Shown piece after piece: positions 7,049 through 16,000 of a DNA stretch of 20,120 bases. The stretch's first letter is position 1. Each line of letters begins with the position of its first letter. The translations under genes and the position numbers were made by a program. Origin of the DNA: a virus; IMG/VR virus record IMGVR_UViG_3300006923_000173, positions 1-20,120 of that record; one strand, given 5' to 3'. The notes beneath the pieces were generated by a model. That model did no database searches. It saw only the letters and a program-made list of their open reading frames with translations, and had not been told where the DNA came from.

Positions 7049-10000
7049 GGCGATAGCAAGTACACACCAAATCCTAGAAAATACTACAAGACTAACTTTG
7101 TAGATCTAGTAGAACTTATCACCCCCGAGGTGTATAAGACGGAAGATTTATCATTAAGTGGAACCGAGGTAAACCCCCTTTCTCAGGTTATTAATTCCCA
7201 CCTTAATGTTGCGTCCCGAATTTCTAATGTTATACCTCTATCGGGAGTGGCTAATAGCCAAACAAGTGCTTTAGGGAATATCAGTGGAATATCCCAGTAC
7301 TTTGTTAAACAAAATGAGTTAACTAAGATTAATCCCTTCTTGTTTGAAAGCAAGATTCTTTTGCCTTTAAGCACTACTTTCGCAAACTACGATACTAGCG
7401 CAGAGTTCGCCACCTATTTGTCTGGGACACTTCTTCCCATGATTATACCTCCGAGTCTTACTCAGGTGGATCCGCTTCAGGCGAATATGACAACGCTTTC
7501 AGCACTAACAGGGGATGTAAATGCTAGTAGTGTTCATAATCATTTAGTAGATACTTTAGGATGGATGTATTTCTTAAATACATCTGCCGATGGAGGGTTA
7601 GATTATTCTCCATCGAGTTATGTTCTTAGCTCTTTAAATTCTTTATATCTAGGAAATACGTTAGAGACTATTGACGGTATTAAAGGATTAACAGAATACC
7701 TGTGGAGAAATAACGAAACCTGTTCTTTCGGTTCATATATTCCTACTGATTTTGTTTCTGGAACAGCAGATGGTATCACTGAGTCTAGTGCTGGGGTTAT
7801 TCCAACTTATACCAGTGGAACCCAGAAGCTTGAAGCTCTTCAAACTTTAGTAGATGTAATCTACTCTCCCCTCTATATTGATCAACAGGACTATACAGTT
7901 AAAAGTGCTTTTGATAATTTTATTGATGCTTCTTTATCTTTAACTGATCGAACAGCTAAAGGACCTTTTAGAAAGTTTACTAATCTGTTGGGGTATGAGT
8001 TTGCTGATCTTACTAATGAAATTGACAACATTGGTTTAATTTATGATATTGAAAATGTTAAAGATGAGCATATTCAATACATAGCAGACCTTATTGGGTT
8101 TAGACTTCGTGGTAATTCTCCTTCAAAGTGGAGACAACAACTTCGCTTGGCTTTAGATCTCTATAAGAAATCAGGAACGATAGATGCTATTCAAGCTGCT
8201 ATTAATGCGCTAATTGTTGATTCTGTTTTTGATGTCTCTGGTAAGGTGGATGAACTTTGGGAGTCATATATTCCTCAATTAATCTGGTACGCTTTAGGCA
8301 CAGAGTCCCCCTTATTTAAAGACTTGAATACATGGACCTTTGATTTAGCTAATCAAGCAGGAATCTACGCCTATAGTACCAGTAGCTTAGATGAAAATCT
8401 TAAAATTGTTACAGACAGTATTCTTTTAGATTTATATAAAGCTTTTCCTGATAACTTTTTGTTTCATGGAAACAAGTTTTCTGTACCTGAATTGTGGGAA
8501 CTTGATGCTAATGGATGTACAACAAAACGGTACACCGTTGTTAATGAGCCAGGGATGAAACCCTTTCATGTTCATTCAGTAGACAGTCTTGGATACCAAG
8601 CTTACAAACAAGAAGCGAAACAATTTGACGAAAGTAAAGCCTTTGAGGCTGCGACAGGATTTGGTGCGTTAGGTTCAGGTGTGTATATGGCTGGAGCAGA
8701 GCATCCAACTACAGGGGAAAGACCAACCTACCTTAAGCCTCAAGGAGATCTTAATTTCTTATTCTCTTATAGAGAGAAAGAAAACTACCCACTTCCCCCA
8801 TTTGAAGAAATAAAATACTATAGAGACTCTACTGTTACTGCTGATTTGGTCAGCTTGTTAGTAGCTAGGCTTAAGTGTTTTAAAGTAAAGGAGAGCTTTG
8901 CTGATGAGGTAGGTAATTATATCCTTAGCAGTGCGGTTACAGACGACTCAGATTTAGGAACTTTAAATGAGTTCTTAATGCTATTTAGTTCGGTGCAAGT
9001 TCCGTCGAACTTTGATGATGTAATGCTTAGTATCTCAGACTATGAGAAGAATCTGCTGGACTTGTGGAACGGAAAGTCTTCTCATCTATTCATTAACTTT
9101 AAAGATACTGATTTTGATTTTGCTAAAACTACTTTAGAGGGTGACGGAAAGTATGCTTTGTATGAAGCAGCTAGAGTAGCAAGAGAGTTCTCTCCTGCTC
9201 ATGCTATTACTAGAGTAAATCTAACTGCTAGTGCAGAGGATGCCCTCTCCACCTCAAGTGCTAAGTGGGAATACTTGGGCTTTGATAAAGATGATACAAG
9301 AGCAGGATATACTTCTGCCTCTGTGCTAGGAAACTTTGAGATTAGTGGAGCAGCTATGGGTGCTGTAGGTCCAGGAAACTTTAATGGAAGAGGGGGACTG
9401 AATACTTTTAAACGAGCAGATGTTGATAGAATAACGGATTCCCTTGAATCAACTATTTTAACCACAACTGATGCCAATTATGACCCGCAGGATGGAACGG
9501 GAATGCGTGAAGGTGTTCCTAGACGAGCTTTAAGAAGAAGAAACTTTAGATATACTCTTCCGAAAGAAGGATACTACGATAGGACTGGATTCAATTCTCC
9601 TGTGAATTGGGATTTAGAAGCTCAGAATCCAAACTTACTTTCCTATACTTCCGCTCCTATGGAAAGTCCAAATATAGATCAAGCAGCGGGTGCTTTTCTT
9701 GGAAATTATTGGAGGGGTGCCCGATTAGGGAGTGTTTCTGCTATTGACGAGATCGGCCCCTTTGCAGGAACTTCTGCTATAGAGGTAAGTTCTCAAGAAA
9801 GCACAGACCCCGCTGATTGGGGAGGTTATTCATATATATACGCTCAGGAAACTTCGGCCATAACAGGGGGTCCTTATGGAGTAGCAGGAAGCCCATTTCG
9901 TGAAAAAGTTTGGAGATCAAGTGATACCTTAACTCTGAGTTTATATGTAAAAAGACCTCCCACAGGCTTAACTCCCTCATCCTTTGACCTAAATCTATTC

Positions 10001-13000
10001 GACCCTGCTTCCCCAGGCCTGGAAAGTAATGGTGTAGACTTTGAGTACTTAGGTGGGGGGCAAGTTCCAACTATTAAATTAGAATCCACAAATGTAACTG
10101 GAACAATAGAAGATGTCGGCAATGCTTGGTACAGGTGTAGTATTGCTTGTGCTGGTCTTGGGAAGTTGGATGGGGACACTATAGAAGGAGATTTAGAATC
10201 CAATTTTATTATTATGGGAGATATCGACGGATATGTAGGACATTATGAGGATCTTGCTAGTACCAGATTATGGATTTATGGCCCACAATTAGAACAATGG
10301 AGAACAGGTTATAAAACTAGTCCCACTGCATATCAAGCTGTGGAGGGGGCTGTGCCTACTGTTATAGACAGAGGAGAAAATACTTTAGGGTATGTCCCTT
10401 CAGCAGGAGAGTTCTATCCTATACTTGACCCCATCAACCCATCAGGGGTTTGGCATGAGTGTGAGAAGCTTGATTCTTCTCGTCAATTCTCTGGAGTTTA
10501 TACTAGCGCAACTTATCCTTATAGGGGATTAAGTTCTCTTGGGTCAAATAACAAGATGCCAGAAGTGGGTTCTACTACAGACAGGTATGTAGATAGAGGT
10601 CAGGTTCCTGAGTTATATAACACCATGCATGAGCTTCTTGAATCTAAGGCTTATGATTACGCTAACGAACAGATTAATTTAACTTCTAGTTCTTATGCTG
10701 CTGATGCTTATTGGAAGAACAATAGACAAAGCTTTGCTAACGAAGCTATTGCTAGTGGCTTTGTTCTAAACTCTTTTGCAGACTACGAGAACTTTAGCTT
10801 CGGTACTGGACTCCAGAAAGCTCATCGAGACTATTGTAAGTATTTTGCTAAACATCCTTTAGGTTTGAACGAGATTGACAAGACTGGAGGCAATATCTTT
10901 GCCCAAGTGTTTGGTAAAGGTCTCTACAATTGTGATTTTGATCTAACTGGGTATGCTGCTTCTACTATAGGGGGTAATTACATAGCCTCCAGTGTCCGTA
11001 CAAATGTTGTCCCAATCTCCAATACTAACGGATCAGGAGTATTCAGTACTTGTGCTGTAGCAGCATATAGTGACAAGACTGCTGACCTCCCTGCTTCTGG
11101 TACTTATATCGCTGAATATCCAGGTCAAGGAGTGGTTCCGTTATCAGGTACTTACACTTCGGTTTCTGCTAATAGTTCCAGGGACACATCTTTAAATACT
11201 TGTATTTATTATGAAGGGGCTCCTTACAATGCAGAGTTTAGAAATGCAAATATTTTAAGTGGTATTGAGTTTGTCCAAACTTCGGGGGCACCTAACGCTA
11301 ACCAGTTTACTGTATTTAAATTAGATTCTTCTAATGCGGTGCCTGGAATGGAGAATTTCTTAATTAACAACAGTGTCATTAAGTGTAAGTCTCTTGGAGG
11401 ATTGCCTAGACTAAGATTTGATCTATCCTCGTATGGGGATAGGCCCAACCAATTTATTAAAGATCACAAGTTTAAACTTAATGTAAAGTCTTTAGTTGCT
11501 GAAGAAAACTCTCCTATATTGGGAGGGGGCAAGCTAGGTGTATGGATTCATACTAAGGCTCCATATTCCCAAAACAAGTTTATGTGGACCAATTATTACC
11601 GTGGAGCCAAAAATACTGGTCAGGCAGGAAATGACGGACGAGCTAGAATTAGAAGTAATCCAGCCCAATTAAATGGTGGGGGAACTGGGGTTCAAGTAGA
11701 TGATCGTCCACCAGAGTTCGCTACTAAGTATTGGAATTATGCTTCAGGTACATCTGGGATAGAGATGGAATTCATGACTACTGACACACGTACACACACC
11801 TTCCTAGGGTCTAATAATCTTAGCGCAGCAATTGATCCTGACAAAACTACCGAGTGGGTAGCATCCATGTATATTAAGCGGGATATGACGGATGGGACGA
11901 GTGGGGTAACTTTTAATTTTTATGACGAAGATGCTGATCCTACCGCAGCTTCTAACTATTGGGGGTGGTATTTTGATGCTAATGGGGTTCCTCAAAGATA
12001 TGGCAATGGCAGTAACGATGACTACAATATGCCTGGACAAAATACTGCGATAGAATCAGGGGAACAGTATGCAGGAGATGGGTGGTGGAGACTGTGGGGT
12101 AGACTGAAATCTTCTGATGTGGATCCCTCATACACTTTGGCGGGAGACCAAATGGGTTTTGTTTGGTATATGGATAAAAAAGGATACCACACAAACATCC
12201 AAGGAAAGAAAATGAGATTCTATGGGCCACAGCTTGAACAATATAAACAAGGAACCAATATGGGTCCAACCCCGTTTAAGTTTGTTCCTGAGATTGTAGA
12301 ACCAGAAAACCCACCAGGATATATGTGGTCCTGGACTCCAAACGGAAAGTGGGAAGTTACAAAGGAAGGGGATTTATCTCTACCAGCAGTTAAGAAATCT
12401 CTAGCCCATCTGTATGATTTCCCAGTTAAGACTTATCCTACAGAGGAGGAGTTCTGTTTAGGTAATACTTCAGACTCTTCTGAAGTTCTAAATAATAATA
12501 CTCTTCTAAATATTAAGGATAGCTATTTCGAAAACTTTGAAATAGAATTTGATACTAGAAACTTTACTATCCATAATAACTCTGAATATCTTGATATTAT
12601 TCCAATGGAGAATGATGTTTATGAGGTTACTCCACAAGTGAATAGGGATGACACGAATTACATTGTGGAAGTCTTCTTTGTTCCTAACAATAATCCAGAC
12701 AAGTACCTCTTGATAGACTCTATTGAACTTCAGGATGTAACCCAGAGAGAGAATACTGGTATCGGAACAGGTCATGGAGTTGACACTAGTGGTATTCCTC
12801 TAAGACCTTTTGTAACAGAAGATAAACTTTACCTAGATAAAGATCAACTTAGGGATGTTTTAAAGTTCTATAATGGATTGGCGGGACTAGGTACAGGGAT
12901 GTATGCTACCAACCTCGCTTCTAGAGATGCTACAATTACATCAGGCACTATGGAAGTAAGTGGTGGTAGTAGATTGAATTATAGACTAAGCCCAACTTGG

Positions 13001-13069
13001 GGTGCTACGAATGCAAACAACCAACAACCAAACTATTATAGTTTTTCAAGCGTGGAGATAGACAACTGA
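7046..13069 (+). CDS. Giant baseplate wedge/tail protein with P2 gpI-type domain and two inserted carbohydrate-binding-like modules
   Basis: 2007 residues, about twice T4 gp7. Residues about 310-390 match the tail protein I pattern of P2-like and many other myoviruses: FTNLLGYEFADLTNEID, HIQYIADLIGFRLRG, then WRQQLRLALDLYKKSGTIDA running into IQAAINAL. By family and position after gp6 this should be the gpI/gp7-type wedge protein linking the baseplate to the fibres. Beyond it lie long stretches I do not recognise, interrupted by two beta-sandwich modules (residues 861-1106 and about 1555-1749). The segment before the first module (RRALRRRNFRYTLPKEGYYD) and after it (GYVPSAGEFYPILDPINPSG) look like one interrupted scaffold. 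The gene overlaps both neighbours by 1 base. The gpI-like domain is fairly secure; the modules' glycan binding is inference from fold-like motifs. The full length is one uninterrupted frame. Confidence 0.82.
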   Translation: MGDSKYTPNPRKYYKTNFVDLVELITPEVYKTEDLSLSGTEVNPLSQVINSHLNVASRISNVIPLSGVANSQTSALGNISGISQYFVKQNELTKINPFLFESKILLPLSTTFANYDTSAEFATYLSGTLLPMIIPPSLTQVDPLQANMTTLSALTGDVNASSVHNHLVDTLGWMYFLNTSADGGLDYSPSSYVLSSLNSLYLGNTLETIDGIKGLTEYLWRNNETCSFGSYIPTDFVSGTADGITESSAGVIPTYTSGTQKLEALQTLVDVIYSPLYIDQQDYTVKSAFDNFIDASLSLTDRTAKGPFRKFTNLLGYEFADLTNEIDNIGLIYDIENVKDEHIQYIADLIGFRLRGNSPSKWRQQLRLALDLYKKSGTIDAIQAAINALIVDSVFDVSGKVDELWESYIPQLIWYALGTESPLFKDLNTWTFDLANQAGIYAYSTSSLDENLKIVTDSILLDLYKAFPDNFLFHGNKFSVPELWELDANGCTTKRYTVVNEPGMKPFHVHSVDSLGYQAYKQEAKQFDESKAFEAATGFGALGSGVYMAGAEHPTTGERPTYLKPQGDLNFLFSYREKENYPLPPFEEIKYYRDSTVTADLVSLLVARLKCFKVKESFADEVGNYILSSAVTDDSDLGTLNEFLMLFSSVQVPSNFDDVMLSISDYEKNLLDLWNGKSSHLFINFKDTDFDFAKTTLEGDGKYALYEAARVAREFSPAHAITRVNLTASAEDALSTSSAKWEYLGFDKDDTRAGYTSASVLGNFEISGAAMGAVGPGNFNGRGGLNTFKRADVDRITDSLESTILTTTDANYDPQDGTGMREGVPRRALRRRNFRYTLPKEGYYDRTGFNSPVNWDLEAQNPNLLSYTSAPMESPNIDQAAGAFLGNYWRGARLGSVSAIDEIGPFAGTSAIEVSSQESTDPADWGGYSYIYAQETSAITGGPYGVAGSPFREKVWRSSDTLTLSLYVKRPPTGLTPSSFDLNLFDPASPGLESNGVDFEYLGGGQVPTIKLESTNVTGTIEDVGNAWYRCSIACAGLGKLDGDTIEGDLESNFIIMGDIDGYVGHYEDLASTRLWIYGPQLEQWRTGYKTSPTAYQAVEGAVPTVIDRGENTLGYVPSAGEFYPILDPINPSGVWHECEKLDSSRQFSGVYTSATYPYRGLSSLGSNNKMPEVGSTTDRYVDRGQVPELYNTMHELLESKAYDYANEQINLTSSSYAADAYWKNNRQSFANEAIASGFVLNSFADYENFSFGTGLQKAHRDYCKYFAKHPLGLNEIDKTGGNIFAQVFGKGLYNCDFDLTGYAASTIGGNYIASSVRTNVVPISNTNGSGVFSTCAVAAYSDKTADLPASGTYIAEYPGQGVVPLSGTYTSVSANSSRDTSLNTCIYYEGAPYNAEFRNANILSGIEFVQTSGAPNANQFTVFKLDSSNAVPGMENFLINNSVIKCKSLGGLPRLRFDLSSYGDRPNQFIKDHKFKLNVKSLVAEENSPILGGGKLGVWIHTKAPYSQNKFMWTNYYRGAKNTGQAGNDGRARIRSNPAQLNGGGTGVQVDDRPPEFATKYWNYASGTSGIEMEFMTTDTRTHTFLGSNNLSAAIDPDKTTEWVASMYIKRDMTDGTSGVTFNFYDEDADPTAASNYWGWYFDANGVPQRYGNGSNDDYNMPGQNTAIESGEQYAGDGWWRLWGRLKSSDVDPSYTLAGDQMGFVWYMDKKGYHTNIQGKKMRFYGPQLEQYKQGTNMGPTPFKFVPEIVEPENPPGYMWSWTPNGKWEVTKEGDLSLPAVKKSLAHLYDFPVKTYPTEEEFCLGNTSDSSEVLNNNTLLNIKDSYFENFEIEFDTRNFTIHNNSEYLDIIPMENDVYEVTPQVNRDDTNYIVEVFFVPNNNPDKYLLIDSIELQDVTQRENTGIGTGHGVDTSGIPLRPFVTEDKLYLDKDQLRDVLKFYNGLAGLGTGMYATNLASRDATITSGTMEVSGGSRLNYRLSPTWGATNANNQQPNYYSFSSVEIDN
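9626..10363 (+). repeat. Carbohydrate-binding-like module F1 (subtype I)
   Basis: Residues 861-1106 of the 2007-residue protein. It opens with NPNLLSYT, has GPFAGTSAIEVSS, the strand LTLSLYVKRPPTGLTPSSF, the motif IEDVGNAWYRCS, the late strand LWIYGPQLEQWRTGYKTS, and closes with YQAVEGAVPTV. The same ordered motifs occur in modules Gb and Gc in the next gene. The pattern resembles the beta-sandwich, CBM-like modules common in phage tail proteins; no ligand can be deduced. Confidence 0.75.
11708..12292 (+). repeat. Carbohydrate-binding-like module F2 (subtype II)
   Basis: Approximate residues 1555-1749 of the 2007-residue protein. Key motifs are WVASMYIKRDMTDGTSG, YAGDGWWRLWGR and MRFYGPQLEQYKQGTN. 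It lacks the IEDVGN motif of subtype I and instead shares the Y-x-G-D-G-W-(Y/W)-R-(V/L)-W motif with module Ga. The left boundary is uncertain and may lie 40 or so residues earlier. Confidence 0.6.
13054..13057 (+). promoter_or_regulatory. Ribosome binding site for the 1173-residue tail protein gene
   Basis: GGAG lies 11 bases before the ATG at 13069, inside the end of the preceding gene. The start overlaps the upstream TGA as TGATG, so both this site and coupling may serve it. Confidence 0.5.
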
Positions 13070-16000
13070 TGAGAGGAGAAGTAGAAATTTGGGACGGAGA
13101 CAAACTTCTTCACAAGGAAAGTAACCTTCTTGTGAATGGGGCAGGAGAACTATTAGCTGACATTATGACAGTCTCTCCGTCCTTATCTGGTATTGCAGAT
13201 CATGCTACCTCCTCTATTCTAGACTCTTCTAACTATACTATCCAAGCTATCTCGTTTGGTAAGGACGCTTCTGCTTATCAGTATAATGCTCATGCTATGA
13301 ATAGTAGAAGGAATCTTATTACTTTTTCTACTCCTTCTGCTACTGATATTGCTGATGATAATTGGTATGCAAACTATGCTACTGTTTCTTCAGTTCCTGA
13401 AATAACTCCCCCTCCTAAATATGCTGATATTCCCTCTTCTACGGCTCATGTTGTGGCTATAATTGAAGAGGATGATGATGCTAATGGGTACTTATCTTAC
13501 ACTCAGACTAATCAATATGATTGGACTCTGAGTGGTGGACAAGATAACTGGATTTGCGCTTCTGTATATGTAAAATACCCTATTGATGAGGCTGCTGTTT
13601 TGCCTGTCCCTGATGGGACAACTCCCGATTTAACTATTCGCCACCCAAGAATACATTTTAGTTATAATCTTAGAGGGGAGGGTTGGAATGGAAGTTATGG
13701 ATATGGACAATTAGGGTATTCTAGACTCGGTACTACGGTAGAGTACGCTACGGATACTACTCCCAATTATACTACTCCTAGTTCGATGGTTTTACAATAT
13801 AATCTTGTAGGGGAAGACACCAACGAGTATAGATCATCCGCATATGGATATTCTATTGAAAACTGGCGACAGAATGGGGGAGCTAGTTATGAGGGAGATG
13901 GTTGGTATAGAGTCTGGACAGCAGGATTGGCTCCTGTTTCTGGTCTAAGTGCGATTTCATTTTATATGTACCCCACATCGTTCATGTCAGATCCCGTAGG
14001 AATTACTGAAGGAGGGATGTATACATATGGTTGGCAACTTGAACTAGGAAGGTGGCCCACAGAGCTTCAATTCAATAATCAGAATTATCAATTTAATAAC
14101 TGGGATGTGTCAGGCAGCGTACTAAATCGAGATCATAGCCCAGGAGCCGTAGAGGATAATGGAACAGTTAGAGTATTAAACGAACCCATACCCAATCCTA
14201 ACTTACTTTTCTATACCGATGATCCTTGGAATAGTCCAGGGTTGGGGGCAGGAGATCTAGATGGTATTTATTGGTATGGAATAAACACCCCGATTGGAGG
14301 CTTTTCTGGTATTACAGAAACCGATCCATTTGGAGGAGCGTCCTCAATAGCTTTGAGTGGGTCTACTGGGGCGGGAGCCTACACTTATCTAGCAGCAAAA
14401 GAGGTATCTGCTATTGAAGCTGGTGGAGGATCAACAGGAGATCGGGGTATTTATCTAAAACATGGATATAATACAATCTTTAGTACATATGTAAAAAGAC
14501 CTGACTCAGGAGCCCTAACTCCTTCATCTTTTGTAATGATGGTTCACGATATCCAAGAACCTGATGACCAAACTAATAGTGTTACATTTGTATATTTAAC
14601 TGCGGCTGGGGCGGGGAGCGGTATTCCTACTATTGGGGGACAAAACAGTGGATCTACTGGTTTTATCGAAGATGTAGGAAATGATTGGTATAGAATTTCA
14701 AATTGTGTAAGTGGTTTGGGAAGAGCAGAGGCTGCTGGTAATGATAATACGGTAGAGGGAGATATGTGTCATGTAAGATTCTATCTTGGAGATTATTATG
14801 ATCAGGAGAGTTCAGACGAGAGTTTGTGGTTGTTTGCTCCCCAAGTTGAACAGTGGCCTATTGGATATCGTACTCAAAGGCCTGGAACCACTAATGAGAC
14901 CTTGGGAACTCCTCCTACCAAATATAGGGCTGTGTCAGGAAATGTTCCAACCTATGCAGAAGATAATTTACTAACTTCTTCTTATACTCCCATTAATTAT
15001 CTTTCAAGTCCTCCCAACCCTGAGAGTACTAGAGTAGAGGATGGAGATACTGCTTTATTTGATACTTCGTGTTCTGTTGTTAGTGGATTTAATATGGGAC
15101 AGAACTTAAATGTTATTCCATATAGAGAACAAGGAGATCAAGAGCCTAAATTCTTTAATTGTTTGACCAACAATGTGACAAATGGACAGGATCAATACGA
15201 TTGGATTGCAGCTTATGGTAACTATACTGCTGCCCAACTGAGTGGAATAGGTTCTTTAGGTCCTCAAGGTTATTATCTTGGATGTTACCCAGAAGGTTCT
15301 AGTACAGGAGGATCTAATTGGGCTCTTGTGAGTTCTTTAGACAACTCTGCTGCTTACTTGCATGTTGATAACGGAACTGATCCAAACTTTGTTTCTGGAA
15401 CCTACAATAGTATCGTAAATGAAGCAAGTTCTATGGATGCTTCTGGGTTTGTTGGAAAGGTTTATGATCCTAAACAAGTGGTTGGTAATGTGCCTAATCC
15501 TAATATGTTCGCATATACCGTGTATTGGACAGATGATCCTGATGTTGATCCTGATGATGGAGATTTTAACGGAACTTGGACTTGTAATGCTAATATGATG
15601 GGCGGCTGGTCGGCTGTGGATGTTACGAACCCTTTTGGGGGTCCGTCTTCTATGGTAGTAAGTGCTGGAATAGATCCAGAATCTGGTGGATCTGATGTAG
15701 TGTACGCTTTAGCGTTAGCTCAGAACCCTGAGAATGATTATACGGTTACTCCTAATTTCTTAGTATCTGCTGGCAATTCTTATTATCAAAGTATGTATGT
15801 TAAGCGTGGAGGAACCTTAGCGGAAGGGTATACTTCATCTATGATTATTAAGATAAAAGATGTTGATGCAACAGGTCCCCCAGACACGACTGTAGGTTAT
15901 CAGCATACTATTGAGTATGCTGATGATGGAGTTGTTCCTACTGTAAAAAATGCAGATGCTAACTCTATTTTAACCATTGAAGATGTGGGTAATGATTGGT

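Noticed and set aside
9199-10203. Minus-strand open frames at 9199-9477, 9777-10070 and 9874-10203
   Set aside because: They lie opposite the long plus-strand gene, have no family-like sequence and overlap each other; they are antisense shadows.
11224-12775. Minus-strand open frames at 11224-11448, 11804-12040, 11979-12269 and 12506-12775
   Set aside because: All sit opposite continuous plus-strand coding sequence with recognisable domains, and their translations look like low-complexity antisense products.
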